A DNA stretch of 64,000 nt from Phoronis australis. Taxonomy: Eukaryota; Phoronida; Phoronidae. Each line of letters starts with the position of its first letter. Positions within the stretch are counted from its first letter, which is position 1. Of the stretch, positions 48,854-62,102 are shown one piece after another. The notes beneath the pieces were generated by a model that was given only the letters and a program-made list of their open reading frames with translations, searched no databases and was not told the DNA's origin. The position numbers were made by a program, and so were the translations under genes. Location: contig NMRA01000052.1 of NCBI GenBank assembly GCA_002633005.1, forward strand, positions 85,583-149,582, in the 5' to 3' direction.

Positions 48854-49966
48854 TTACCCGACAAAAACTGGGTTTTCATAGTAGCCCAATCCTCTCCTTT
48901 TTGTTCGGCAATCGACCTGATTTCCGCTGTTCGCACTAGTTCGGGTTTCTGGAGTGTCTGACATCTCGCGATGTTTCTTACGGAAAAAGATAGAGCGCAG
49001 ACTTTCCCGGAATGTTCTTCCCACAAAAGAGTAAATCAGGAAGTTTGAAGCGGAATTGACCGTTAGCAATAAATTGCTAATTGCCATGAATTTGATTCGG
49101 AATTCTCTCTGTTCTTTTGTCTTCTCTGTGCGCCATAATATCTGAAGCCCGAGGTCGGGCGCTATGCAAGTAACGAACATAGCAACAACCACGACTAACA
49201 TGAGCGTCGTACTGGATTCTTTACGATGTGACGAACAGTTGAGCTCCAGCTGGCGCCGAATTTTCATATTCTGGCGCACCGTCTGTACAAGCCGATAGTT
49301 GAAAACCACTAATACCAGAACAGGTACCACGTACATCACCAAAATGTAGAGAACGATGCCGTAAGCAATGTAATAAATTCGTCCATTGTAAAAGTCCGTG
49401 TTCATGAATTGCTCGACAGTGCGGTTCGTACTGCTGTCATGAACAATTTCAACTTTGTAATCCCAAAATCGTGGAATGTTGTACACACACGAGCAGACGA
49501 CAACTAAGAGAGCGAGTTGCCAAGCCCGGGATGCCGAGCGCACGCTGGAAATCACAACTGGACGAGAGATGACGTGGTAGCGATCACAGGCTACCATCAC
49601 AACGAGGTAGGTGCCACACGTTTGTGTCATGAACCACACTGGAAAGAGGTAAACTTGTACAAAAGGGAAGGCATCCATATAACTTTGAAAAAGTCCATAG
49701 TGCCTGTTAAAAGCAGGAATGCTGTGGTATAAGATACTTCCGAGCAAAAATAAGGTGTCCGAAATGGCCAAAACTCTCAAATACACAGTCGTTGAATTAC
49801 TCGTCTTGTAGCTGGTCAAAACAATCCAAGCTAATACATTTCCAGCGCAACCGAACAACGATATTATTGACTGTAGCAAACCTTCTGTAACAAAAATGAA
49901 GATTTCATTGCCGTAATTCCAAACTCTGTTCTGTTCTGTTAAGTCAGTGTAATTATCTGAAGGCAT
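48854..49966 (-). CDS. Class A GPCR, FMRFamide-receptor-like, intronless
   Basis: A single 370-codon ORF with seven hydrophobic segments and rhodopsin-family marks. These are N-glycosylation motifs near the N-terminus (NYT), GN in TM1 (GCAGNVLAW), LAISD in TM2, CDRYH at the TM3 end (127-131), a long extracellular loop 2 with NRT, a basic loop 3 (RQNMKIRRQLELN), CIAP in TM6 where most have CWxP, and NSASNFLIYSF in TM7 in place of NPxxY. The tail is cytoplasmic and basic/serine-rich. The TM1-TM3 pattern and the F.GRTFR ending after TM7 resemble FMRFamide and related peptide receptors of invertebrates; the ligand is unknown. The start ATG at 49966 is the first in frame and leaves a normal 20-30 residue N-terminus. 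A polypyrimidine-AG upstream hints at a noncoding 5' exon. Confidence 0.9.
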   Translation of the reverse strand: MPSDNYTDLTEQNRVWNYGNEIFIFVTEGLLQSIISLFGCAGNVLAWIVLTSYKTSNSTTVYLRVLAISDTLFLLGSILYHSIPAFNRHYGLFQSYMDAFPFVQVYLFPVWFMTQTCGTYLVVMVACDRYHVISRPVVISSVRSASRAWQLALLVVVCSCVYNIPRFWDYKVEIVHDSSTNRTVEQFMNTDFYNGRIYYIAYGIVLYILVMYVVPVLVLVVFNYRLVQTVRQNMKIRRQLELNCSSHRKESSTTLMLVVVVAMFVTCIAPDLGLQILWRTEKTKEQREFRIKFMAISNLLLTVNSASNFLIYSFVGRTFRESLRSIFFRKKHREMSDTPETRTSANSGNQVDCRTKRRGLGYYENPVFVG

Positions 49967-50433
49967 TTTCCTCCAATAATGTTTTCACGATCACATGAAG
50001 ATTGAAGTGACCTTCCCTGTAATCTTCAAAGTGGAATTGACGGAGAAACCCTGAAATGAAGCGGTAAGTCAGTTATTTCGTACTTATGAGAGCTTTGACC
50101 ATAATTCTTGAAAGGCTTATTGTTGTTCTATGCGACATACGCAGCGATAACAGTGCTCCCACATGATTGGTCATTCCCGAGGAAACTGAGCAGCCGACTT
50201 ATTGTCATATCTTTCCTAGAAGACAATTCATTTACGATTACCATGACATCGAATAAGTAAATGATTTTTCCTTGACAACTCATAACGAAGGTCAAAATGT
50301 TATCTCGGTATTATTGGTCTTACAAATGATGCACTTCGAGTGCTAAGCACACGTGTCTGTATAGCCAACGACGCTGAATCTCACCAATTGCAATTTGTAT
50401 ATAGTGCCATAAACCACTGTGTCATTTGGTGAA
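49967..50433. other. GPCR upstream region
   Basis: Presumed 5' UTR and promoter of the minus-strand GPCR. No gene seen. Confidence 0.45.
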
Positions 50434-50474
50434 ACCATAGATTATAGACGACAGAATGTATTATAGTCTATGGT
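50434..50474. mobile_element. 41-bp palindrome, minimal derivative of the ccatagattatag MITE
   Basis: accatagattatag and ctatagtctatggt are separated by only about 13 bp. The same termini bound the 279-bp element at 4302-4580. Confidence 0.65.
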
Positions 50475-50655
50475 GAAATAAGACATTCACGTCATTTCTA
50501 AAACCTATTGATCTATTTAACCTCGCCTCTAACCTATTTGGACTACTTCGATGTTTTGGTCAGCTATTGCTCCGGCCATTTTCAGTTGTTGCTGCATGCA
50601 ACAACTTTGTTCTTAGAAGAACAAACGCGTATACTACTGGTACTGTCGTGGTGGA

Positions 50656-50729
50656 CCATGGGCGGCGCAGCACTGAAATTAATGGAGGTTACAGACCCCC
50701 CAGCCCCTTGCGGTGCGCCGCCTATGTGG
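50656..50729. mobile_element. Mini-MITE, copy 3
   Basis: A 74-bp unit bounded by ccatgggcggcgcagcac and ggtgcgccgcctatgtgg. It is the best-preserved inverted termini of the three copies. Confidence 0.65.
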
Positions 50730-50749
50730 ACACTTGGATTACGTTTATC

Positions 50750-50825
50750 CTGGTACACGGCGGTGTTTGAACCTGGTTCCTTTCGGTTGTCACCTTGTAT
50801 TCTAAACCGATAAGACATCGAGTCA
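50750..50825 (-). mobile_element. tRNA-like SINE head
   Basis: The minus strand shows an A-box-like tgtcttatcggtttagaata and a B-box-like caggttcaaacac at tRNA spacing. The stems are poor, so it is a pseudogene or SINE remnant. As at 23585-23790, it lies beside a mini-MITE. Confidence 0.4.
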
Positions 50826-50829
50826 TCGT

Positions 50830-53692
50830 TTAACTTCGAGGGATTTTTCGTATGCTTTATTGCATACGGAACTAGTCACTGGTTTGATACTTTGATTGTT
50901 GAAACAGAGGATATTACATGCCGAATTCAAGCTGAAATGATTTGGGAAGGTGCACATACTTGTGTTGATCACACTTCTCAGCTGATACATTTGCTACATA
51001 TGCACAGTCCTTTGACATCTTCATTTTGCTCCAATTGTCAAAAGTTAGAAGTCAAAATATGCTTGTTAGATTATGTTCTGACATTGCGACGTGTTCAGGA
51101 CAAAATATGAAAGTTTACCGAGAGTCATTAAGATTGTTTCTGTATTTATGCGTTCCATGGCATCGATTTCAAACCATACTAATGTATTTTCATTTCCAGT
51201 TGTACATGGTTAAATGGTGCTATTTTTTCAGACACTCCGAGTAAACTCTCTGCAAGTTTTTTAATCATCATCAATTTAGCAGTACAACCTCAGGACTTCA
51301 AACTACTAAATAAGTTCATCCGTCCACAATAAACGCAACTACTGCGTGGGCGGCGGTTTCTAGCTCCGTTCATTCCGATGGTGACGTCTGACATCCGGGT
51401 GTTCAACAGTCTGAGGATGGCCGCCAGATCAAGGAGGCCGAAGACGTTCACGAGGTATAAATTTCCGTCGTCTATGCCAAGGGGATTTTTAGTAGTAATT
51501 TCAGGACTGACTGGCTTGTTTAATTAGTCACGTAAAATTTTTATGTGTTTAATATTGTTTAATTGACTTAAAACATGAACTTTATCTTAGGCCTAAGCTG
51601 ATACGGAGCGCTGCTTATACGGGTAATTGCACGCTCGTCGATGCCACTTTGATGTCAAAGATGTCGGATATTGCATTATGGTTGTCATTTAAGTTTGATT
51701 AAAGTATAATTATCCCAGTTCACAAAACGATCGAGATATTGATCACGTGATCTCCTACTACGTCATACCAAGTTAGCAGGGTTTTAGTTGGTTGTGATTG
51801 ACTGTGACACTGCATTTTAGATAACGGATCAGTCGAAATAGACTGAGTCCTGCATATTTATTCTTGTTGTCGGAATAATACAATAATGGATTTTTTGTTC
51901 GCGCATTTGTCCTAAATACTCCCCGATTTCATCGTTGCACAATTGCAATAATTAAGATAAGGGGGTCTTTAAGTGCACTGCTAAAATGGGGATACGTTGA
52001 AGAAAGTGCTTCTGATAGGTGAGGCTGTCTCTATTTATGCACACGTGAATGCAGGTCACGTGGGTCTAAAGAATACACAATCCCATTTCCACGAAAAACG
52101 TCGCTCTAGTTGGCTAGAGTGTTGACTTACGTAGTAAATGTACATGGTCTAAGACATGTGAAAGTTTTCATTCGTTAGGCATTGAGGAGTGATTTTGAGA
52201 AATGGATAACAGAGAGTGGCAGAGTGGTGCAAACCCTATAGTTATTCAGTCTGAGCTGAATCCAACAGCTACCAAGGAAACTTTTGAAACTCTTGACATT
52301 GATTTGATTAGACCTATGGTAGCTTCAAAAATGAAAAAAGTGTGTTTCGACCATGACTGACTTCTACTGAAAATTGTTATTTGCGTTTCCAATCCTAAAG
52401 AGGTCTGCAGTGCGTAAGTGTAAGCACTTGTCTTACTTTTTCGTGTTGGCCACCTGAAAATTGTCACTGATCAAGGAAGATAATTTTGCAATGAACTAAA
52501 TTCATCCCTGTTGACGCTGTTTGGTGTACAACAATGACAATATTCGCCTTCAGTACATCTCGCTAGAGCACTACCCATCTCAGTCCATTTTGTTCATGTT
52601 CTTGCGCGTACTCACTCACGCGTAGTTGCACTTCTCATCGCACTCAGTGAGAAGTACACAAGCTCAGAGCCTCAAAGCACTGATCACTTCCAGATATAGC
52701 GTGCGTGAAAATGAGGTTAGTGCTATTACGTTCGTGGTTTCCACTACTGAGAAATGACTTCAAAAAACAAGACTACGCATGGTACTTGTAGCTAGAAAGC
52801 CATATTTATGCAATTTGTAGAAAATAATTCTCTGAACATCTAAAAGAGATTTATTAGCAGATGACCTTGTATCCAAACATCCTATACATGTAGCTCCCTC
52901 CCTCAGACCCCAAATAGCACACCCACATCGTAAGTTCAATGGTTCCCCATAGCTCCCAATCGTCAAGTGTGATAAGAACCTTATGGGTCCAGTGGTGGGT
53001 GGTCGGGCGATTTCAACAATTGCAGAACCCTCCAAATCAGTAGAATATTAGACTACGACCGTGAAAGCTACAGTGTACATGCAATTCGATTCTGTGCCCA
53101 CAGCAAATCATTTTGCTCCGGTAATGTCCGTTTGAACTTTTTCTCTGTTTCACGCAGCCACTAATACAATAGGTCAATTGTCTCTTAGTATGCTAACTTG
53201 TCGTTCATACTGTACACCGAATGTGTACAGATAGGCCTACCGTTTACACGTCAGCACTCAACCTATGACTTTTCAGGCTTTATGGAACGAAAGTAGTACC
53301 ATTTTACTTGCATCTTACCCCCATAAGGCAACGTGCTAATCTCACCGATCAATCATATTAGTGACGATCATTTCTGTGGTTCGAGGTTACTCGCGAACCA
53401 CTCACCTTAGTTTCAACTCGTGTGCGTGGTCTCAGAGTTTTCGTTGTTCTTTCAAGACACGTTTTGGGCACCAGCCGGAACGCATCCCTGTTATTCGTCG
53501 GGAGGCCCTGCCTCTAAGAAGAATATTCATTTGTGCCTAAGTCGCCGGCAATACTTTTCCGACCTCCGTCTATCAGACGGATTCGATTTCCGGTCTCACA
53601 AATAAGAGCTCGGTGTTCAAACTACTTCGCTAATATAATTGACCTCTTCAATCATATTCCCTAATTAAGTCTTGCGTCGATTCAATAAAAAT
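50830..53692. other. No confident gene; one candidate first exon at 51378-51454
   Basis: At 51378 an ATG opens a GC-richer frame (MVTSDIRVFNSLRMAARSRR) that ends at cacgag then gtataaat, a possible donor. A second ATG in strong context (gaggatggcc) lies at 51417. I cannot find the next exon. The rest is AT-rich and featureless to my reading. Confidence 0.3.
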
Positions 53693-56600
53693 AATGAAAT
53701 GACAGAAATTGTAGAAGTTCTTTGTAACAAAAAGTATTTGATGAAACTGCAGAAACGTGTATCATGATCTGGTTGCAAAAACGCCTTCTTCGAATTGATT
53801 GAGTTTGACACTGTGTAAGACTGGTACTTCATTACAATTTTGTCGTCGGTCGCAACGGAGATGTTGATCTACTGGATTTATCCCGAACTCAGAGAAACGT
53901 ACATTTTGCACCCGCTTAGAAACCACACTTGAACTGCGATTAGAGAATTGTGGGTCGATATATACAAGTTCCTCGCCATCTGTTGGCAGCAAATGTAGAT
54001 GTACGTTCTTTGGTTTCGTTGGTTGCTTTCGTTCTGCTTGGCCGACCCTCACTGGCCCACAATCTTGCGGATATCACACAAATTTCTAACCGTAAAAAGA
54101 TCAATGGCGTACTAAAGAAAAGAGTGTCAGTGCTTTCCATGCATCCTCGACTTGAATTGAAATTGCGATCTGACTCAGTCGGCAGCGTTGTGAAGATAAA
54201 TGTTGAACATTTCTGGGGTGACGTTTTATTGACATCATGAAATTACTCATTGCTACGTGTACGTCTATAAAACCAAAAGAAAGCCATAAACAAGGTTCGC
54301 ATGTACATGTACGTAGGCATCTGATAGTTACATATGTTGAGAAAACATCTTCGTAACACACGCCAAGATAAAATTAGATGCTCGACCCTCAATCCGTAAT
54401 ACAATGAATGCCACGTTTAGCAACTGCATTAGTATATAATACGTTTTTGGACTGGACGCGTAACAAATAGACCTAACTTACGTCCGGACATTAAAATCCA
54501 AAGCGAGGCTCACAGCGATAAACAAAGAGGAAAGTTACATGTACATTGCGTGAGTAAAATGGCCGGTCTTTCGAGTACAACCTGGCTATTAAATCTTAAA
54601 ATGTGTGGATAATTAACTACAGAGACGTAGAAAAATACATTAGAAAACAAGTCAATGCACCAAAGAGTTGTCTGACGAAAGGGTATAAGTTTTTTTTCGG
54701 AAAACTAGGTTCGAAACATGAAAACTAAATATGACCAGACTGCGACGATCGTCACGGTAGTGTTACGGATTAGGTATTGCGCTGAATGCAGGGTTACGTT
54801 TCTTCTTGTAAATTGTTGATAAAAATGCTTTTTACACGAACCAGGTCATCTGCTTGTATTGTTGACGAATTAAAAATATATTCCACAGTGGTGGCTCATC
54901 GCATAGTGCTGTCACTTGTGCAATTAGTCACATCTGGTTAAATTTGTTGATCAAAAGTATTAACATCAAGCATAGTCTATGTCCTGGTGAGGTAGAGACT
55001 ACTGGGACTAAGAAGTGATTTGTCATTGAATATTTTTATTAAAATAAAAAACCAGTCTCGTAATCGAAAATAAAAATTATTTGACATTTTTTCAAATTTT
55101 GAAAAAAAAAACTAGCACTGCCTCAGAAATCGCTTTCACATTATATCCAGATTCTCATTAACTCCATTGCACACATTCACAAGTAATTATTTGACCATCA
55201 ATTCTCCTTTCTCGGTTTTAATAATTCTTATATACGTCTATTTCATGTGTTAGGTTTCAAATATCAATCTGGACCAAGTTGAAATTTAAAATTAAAAACC
55301 TAACTCGTTCGTCCAAAGCATAATCTTGTTTTTGAGCTCAATCTCAGTTAACTGCACAGAGCAAGCATAGTTATCATGTTTCTTCAGGGCGGCCTCGTTC
55401 ATCCGCGGAAAGGTGCTTGTGTGCCTTCGTGATAGGGACATTTTTTCGCCGAGTGAGGGGAAAAATCTACCTCCCGATCATCATCAATAGCACACCCGCC
55501 CTGTGCTCTTTCAAATTGTCACCTGTGTGGATACAGGTGATTTGAACTTCGGAGAGAACTTTTCAATTAGGGGAGTTTTTAGGGCCTCGTGGGGGGGATT
55601 TCAAGGGATTGAGGGCCCTGTCTTTTTTGGAAAGAAACATGCATCATCTTTCAACCCGTAGTCATGAAAACACAGCCTGGCTGACCGAAGATTCTCCGGT
55701 CGTTGCTGTGACGCTCGGCAACCGAGATGCGACAAAATATGATCTAACTTTCCGAAAACATTTATAAATTTTACAGGGAGATATTTTCCTTCGTCGCGCG
55801 TATGGCAACGACCCAACGCTTCCGAATCTCAATGTCCTCGGGGATTGTAAAACAGACAGTTGAGTGTCCGTATTTATTTCTAGCCGTTCAAGCACCGAGG
55901 AATACATCCAGTATGCCGATAAGCCAACAGAGATATCGTAGCAAGCATCGTTTTGGAACGTGCCTCCTGTCGGCGTGAATTAGGTCTACATATATTACAT
56001 CAATGACAACCTTTGTAGGTCTCAGAACTAATCGTACATAATGATATTTCCAAAGCTTACCGTTGTGGGCAGAAGCCATAGTTATACATTTATATTCTGT
56101 CTCTCTTCTTTGTTAGGTCTCTTGGCGATCTCTTTTGTTGCCGTCTTTTTGAACGCGCGTCGACAAATATACCACCGAGTTCGAAAGTGTCTATTCAAAT
56201 TGTAAACATAAACAGTGTTGTGTGTTTGACCAATTCTGCGTTCAAGAGAATCTGCTGTCTAACTGTTCTGTTTTAAGGTTCTGTAGGACCTTTTGAAAAC
56301 GGTCCAAATTTGGCCATTTTCAGAACTGCATATCTTAGAATTGTCAGACGAGATATGGATGTTTCAGACACTTGGCTTTATGCACTGTTCTCAAAAAGGA
56401 TGCCAAGAATTGTTTATGAAAATTTCACATTTTGCATTGGGAGCTCACATAAGAGGACCTTTGCGATTTTTATGAAAAACAACTCAAGGTTTGCGTAAAG
56501 CGAAAACGAAACGAAAACTGTAGGAGAGTTGAGATTTCCTCTTGAGCATCTACATCAAACGGAATTTGGTCGGGTTATTAATAGCGCTGTCTTTGCCATG

Positions 56601-57550
56601 ATGAATGCTCCTTTTTTGCAACATTTTATTAAAAGCACATGGTCATTTGACCTGTTAAATCCTGTTTAACGGCAGTCTGGTATAATGGTCAAAATTCAAA
56701 TTCTGGAGGCTTTTTACTTTCAGAGAGTATGAGCTTTCACTAAGTTAATATCTGTAGTTTTGTATAGATTTGGTTAAGTACACAGAAATGTCTTATAAGT
56801 TCCTACATAACATTAACATATTATACAAAATAGTTTATGAACTGCATTGTTATAGTTTATTTCTCATGTTTGGTACATCTTCATTTATTTGAATATGTAT
56901 ATGTATTCATCGTTTGGCAGTGTAGGGCGCTATGGAAAGCGATGTCTTAAACATATGACGTCACCATCTAGCCGATTAGTTGGTGTAGACAAAGTGCGAA
57001 CGTAAAGAAACTCTTGAGATCAGTTTGCACTTTGCATTCCACAATCTGTCACAAACTTGATGCTAACCTACCTACAAACGATTCATTATGTCAACGAATA
57101 ATCAAGGCATGGTTACATTTTTGTTTCCGTATCTCATTAACCCTTCCGTTTGCGAAATATTTAGGCCTACTAATAATTGAACGGCAGTGTAATTAACGAC
57201 TAGATTTCACGTTATCAAAGAACGTCCCCGCCCACTTCGCGATGACAGTTCAGAATATCGATTATTGTGAGTTCGCCATCGACGCTCTTCATACTTGGGG
57301 ACCACTATTTAGAAATCTTTGCTTGAACTCTAGCTAAGTGCATTGTTACGAGTCACCGCTCCGAAAGTTCATTACTCCAATGTTCATAACTCTGAATGGA
57401 TTTGCTTAAAATATTGAATTTATGTCAGTTCAGTAATCACTCCAAGGGTTTGCAAGATTTTAATTCTTCTTTAAAGTACATTGATTGCATAATCAATATA
57501 GGTCGTCCTTCTGTGTCATGTTTTTAACCAAGATTGATTGCATAAATGAA
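53693..57550. repeat. Tandem segmental duplication, unit 1
   Basis: About 3.85 kb, repeated directly in 57551-61350 with only scattered substitutions and small indels. The unit spans gtagaagttctttgtaacaa to gattgattgcataaatgaaat. Its middle (54491-55985) is homologous to 17178-18690. A minus-strand ORF at 53762-54052 (RVGQAERKQPTKPKNVHLHL...) is preserved in both units, but I cannot name it. Confidence 0.9.
53762..54052 (-). CDS. Hypothetical ORF in duplicated block (unit 1)
   Basis: A 96-codon frame with protein-like composition (GQAERKQPTKPKN, then DGEELVYIDPQFSNRSSSVV, ending EGVFATRS). It recurs in unit 2 at 57606-57897 with K to N, L to P and E to D changes, but there it lacks the stop at the same place. 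No known domain. It could be a terminal exon or a chance ORF kept by recent duplication. Confidence 0.25.
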   Translation of the reverse strand: MRVGQAERKQPTKPKNVHLHLLPTDGEELVYIDPQFSNRSSSVVSKRVQNVRFSEFGINPVDQHLRCDRRQNCNEVPVLHSVKLNQFEEGVFATRS

Positions 57551-60500
57551 ATCAGNTTGTAGAAGTTCTTTGTAACAAAAAGTATTTGATGAAACTGCAG
57601 AAACGTGTATGATCTGGTTGCAAAAACGCCTTCGTCGAATTGATTGAGTTTGACACTGTGTAAGACTGGTACTTCATTACAATTTTGTCGTCGGTCGCAA
57701 CGGAGATGTTGATCTACTGGATTTATCCCGAACTCAGAGAAACGTACATTTTGTACCCGCTTAGAAACCACACTTGAACTGCGATTAGAGAATTGTGGGT
57801 CGATATATACAGGTTCCTCGCCATCTGTTGGCAGCAAATGTAGATGTACGTTCTTTGGTTTCGTTGGTTGGTTTCGTTCTGCTTGGCCGACCCTCACTGG
57901 CCTACAATCTTGCGGATATCACACAAATTTCTAACCGTAAAAAGATCAATGACGTACTAAATAAATGAGTGTCAGTGCTTTCCATGCAGCCTCGACTTAA
58001 ATTGAAATTGCGATCTGACTCAGTCGGCAGCGTTGTGAAGATAAATGTTGAACATTTCTGGGGTGACGTTTTATTGACATCATGAAATTACGCATTGCTA
58101 CGTGTACGTCTATAAAACCAAAAGAAAGCCATAAACAAGGTTCGCATGTACATGTACGTAGGCATCCGATAGTTACATATGTTGAGAAAACATCTTCGTA
58201 ACACACGCCAAGATAAAATTAGATGCTCGACCCTCAATCCGTAATACAATGAATCCCACGTTTAGCAACTGCATTAGTATATAATACGTTTTGGACTGGA
58301 CGCGTAACAAATAGACCTAACTTACGCCCGGACATTAAAATCCAAAGCGAGGCTCACAGCGATAAACAAAGAGGAAAGTTACCTGGCTATTAAATCTTAA
58401 AATGTGTGGATAATAACTACAGAGACGTAGAAAAATACATTAGAAAACAAGTCAATGAACCAAAGAGTTGTCTGACGAAAGGGTATAATTTTTTTTTTCG
58501 GAAAACTAGGTTCGAAACATGAAAACTAAATATGACTCGACTGCGACGATCGTCACGGTAGTGTTACGGATTAGGTATTGCGCTGAATGCAGGGTTACGT
58601 TTCTTCTTGTAAATTGTTGATAAAAATGCTTTTTACACGAACCAGGTCATCTGCTTGTATTGTTGACGAATTGAAAATATATTCGACAGTGGTGGCTCAT
58701 CGCATAGTGCTGTCACTTGTGTAATTAGTCACATCTGGTTAAATTTGTTGATCAAAAGTGTTAACATCAAGCATAGTCTATGTCCTGGTGAGGTAGGGAC
58801 TACTGGGACTAAGAAGTGATTTGTCATTGACCTGAAAGAATAACTGATGTTATTGAATATTTTTTATTAAAATAAAAAAACAGTCTCGTAATCGAAAATA
58901 AAAATTATTTGACAATTTTTCAAATTTTGAAAAAAAAACTAGCACAGCCTCAGAAATCGCTTTCGCATTATATCCAGATTCTCATTCACTCCATTGCACA
59001 CATTCACAAGTAATTATTTGACCATCAATTCTCCTTTCTCGGTTTTAATAATTCTTATATACGTCTATTTCATGTGTTAGGTTTCAAATATCAATCTGGA
59101 CCAAGTTGAAATTTAAAATTCGTCCAAAGCATAACCTTGTTTTGAGCTCAATTTCAGTTAACTGCACAGAGCAAGCACAGTTATCATGTTTCTTCAGGGC
59201 GGCCTCGTTCATCCGCGGAAAGGTGCTTGTGTGCCTTCGTGATTGGGACATTTTTTCGCCGAGTGAGGGGAAAAATCTACCTCCCGATCATCATCAATAG
59301 CACTCCCGCCCTGTGCTCTTTCAAATTGTCACCTGTGTGGATACAGGTGATTTGAACTTTGGAGAGAACTTTTCAATTAGGGGAGTTTTTAGGGCCACGA
59401 GGGGGGATTTCAAGGGATTGAGGGCCCCGTCTTTTTTGGAAAGAAACATGCATCATCTTTCAACCCGTAGTCATGAAAACACAGCCTGGCTGACCGAAGA
59501 TTCTCCGGTCGTTGCTGTGACGCTCGGCGGCAACCGAGATGCGACAAAATATGATCTAACTTTCCGAAAACATTTATAAATTTTACAGGGAGATATTTTC
59601 CTTCGTCGCGCGTATGGCAACGACCCAACGCTTCCGAATCTCAATGTCCTCGGGGATTGTAAAACAGACAGTTGAGTGTCCGTATTTATTTCTAGCCGTT
59701 CAAGCACCGAGGAATACATCCAGTATGCCGATAAGCCAACAGAGATATCGTAGCAAGCATCGTTTTGGAACGTGCCTCCTGTCGGCGTGAATTAGGTCTA
59801 CATATATTACATCAATGACAACCTTTGTAGGTCTCAGAACTAATCGTACATAATGATATTTCCAAAGCTTACCGTTGTGGGCAGAAGCCATAGTTATACA
59901 TTTATATTCTGTCTCTCTTCTTTGTTAGGTCTCTTGGCGATCTCTTTTGTTGCCGTCTTTTTGAACGCGCGTCGACAAATATACCACCGAGTTCGAAAGT
60001 GTCTATTCAAATTGTAAACATAAACAGTGTTGTGTGTTTGACCAATTCTGCGTTCAAGAGAATCTGCTGTCTAACTGTTCTGTTTTAAGGTTCTGTAGGA
60101 CCTTTTGAAAACGGTCCAAATTTGGCCATTTTCAGAACTGCATATCTTAGAATTGTCAGACGAGATATGGATGTTTCAGACACTTGGCTTTATGCACTGT
60201 TCTCAAAAAGGATGCCAAGAATTGTTTATGAAAATTTCACATTTTGCATTGGGAGCTCACATAAGAGGACCTTTACAAATTTTTATGAAAAACAACTCAA
60301 GGTTTGCGTAAAGCGAAAACGAAACGAAAACTGTAGGAGAGTTGAGATTTCCTCTTGAGCATCTACATCAAACGGTTATTAATAGCGCTGTCTTTGCCAT
60401 GATGAATGCTCCTTTGTGGAACATTTTATTAAAAGCACATGGTCATTTGACCTGTTAAATCCTGTTTAACGGCAGTCTGGTATAATGGTCAAAATTCAAA

Positions 60501-61350
60501 TTCTGGAGGCTTTTTACTTTCAGAGAGTATGAGCTTTCACTAAGTTAATATCTGTAGTTTTGTATAGATTTGGTTAAGTACACAGAAATGTCTATAAGTT
60601 CCTACAAAACATTAACCTATTATACAAAATCGTTATGAACTGCATTGTTATAGTTTATTTCTCATGTTTGGTATATCTTCATTTATTTGAATATGTATCT
60701 GTATTCATCGTTTGGCAGTGTAGGGCGCTATAGAAAGCGGTGTCTTAAACATATGACGTCACCATCTAGCCGATTAGTTGGTATAGACAAAGTGCGAACG
60801 TAAAGAAACTCTTGAGATCGGTTTGCATTTTGCATTCCACAATCTGTCACAAACTTGATGCTAACCTACCTACAAACGATTCATTATGTCAACTAATAAT
60901 CAAGGCTTTGGTTACATTTTTGTTTCCATATCTCATTAACCCTTCCGTTTGCGAAATATTTAGGCCTACTAATAATTGAACGGCAGTGTAATTAACGACT
61001 TGATTTCACGTTATCAAAGAACGTCCCCGCCCACTTCGCGATGACAGTTCAGAATATCGATTATTGTGAGTTCGCCATCGACGCTCTTCATACTTGGGGA
61101 CCACTTTTCAGAAATCTTTGCTTGAACTCTAGCTAAGAGAAATGTTACGAGTAACTGCTCCGAAAGTCCATTACTCCAATGTTCATCACTCTGAATGGAT
61201 TTGCTTAAAATATTGAATTTATGTCAGTTCAGTAATCACTCCAAGGTTGTGCAAGATTTTAATACTTCTTTAAAGTACATTGATTGCATAATCAATATAG
61301 GTCGTCCTTCTGTGTCATGTTTTTAACCAAGATTGATTGCACAAATGAAA
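57551..61350. repeat. Tandem segmental duplication, unit 2
   Basis: Second copy of the 3.8 kb block. It differs from unit 1 by a loss of about 45 bp near 58380 (removing the MAG start of the embedded ORF) and other small indels (for example at 60375). A single N at 57556 lies exactly at the join. It ends at about gattgattgcacaaatgaaa (61328-61347). Confidence 0.9.
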
Positions 61351-62102
61351 TAAGTTCCAATATATCACTAATAATCATCATTCTCAAACAAGGGACAAAA
61401 TCTGGGGCACAGGGATATTTTATTTTGAGGCTTAGCATGACGACCACTGAGCGGTTTTAAGATTGGGACGACTGCCGAGTTGAGACTCTCTGACTTCATG
61501 AAGACTGGCCGAGTTTGAGGTGCAGTTATGTCGCTCAGTGAAATGGTGCGATCGGGATGTGGATTTGGAGAGTGTGTTGTGGTTTATAATTCATTAATAT
61601 TCCTAGCTCATATTATTTTGAAAAAGCAATTCGACTGTGACTCAGGGTTGGCCTACGTAACGTACACTGTACCATATCATTGAATTCTGAGTCGCTGATG
61701 AATGGTTTCGATAGGGTTTGTGCGGTTATGAATATTGCGAGATCGGTTTTGTAGAGCCTGAAGCCTAATTCGATTTTCGTCTATAGCCAGTAAGGACAGT
61801 GAGATGCAACTTTAATTTCAAATTATTTTAATATCCTAAATAATCGGTTACAGTAAAATATTTTAATCACTGGCTCGGATGGTTGGGACGACCGAATCTT
61901 TAGCTATCAGCTATCTAAACAGGACGAAATGCAACTTTAAAACACGCACACTGATCAGGTCGAAGCTTAGTATGCCGGCAAAAGAATCTGACCAACTGGC
62001 CTTCGTTTTCGCCGCAGTTCACGATTCACCAAACAATTTGAGTGGAGGTCTCGTCACTTGGTGGCTGACCCTAAATTGTGAAAAAGGCAACGTCACGGAT
62101 TT
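61351..62102. other. No gene seen
   Basis: Noncoding by inspection. The ORF at 61879-62136 overlaps the MITE end and has no recognisable content. Confidence 0.45.
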
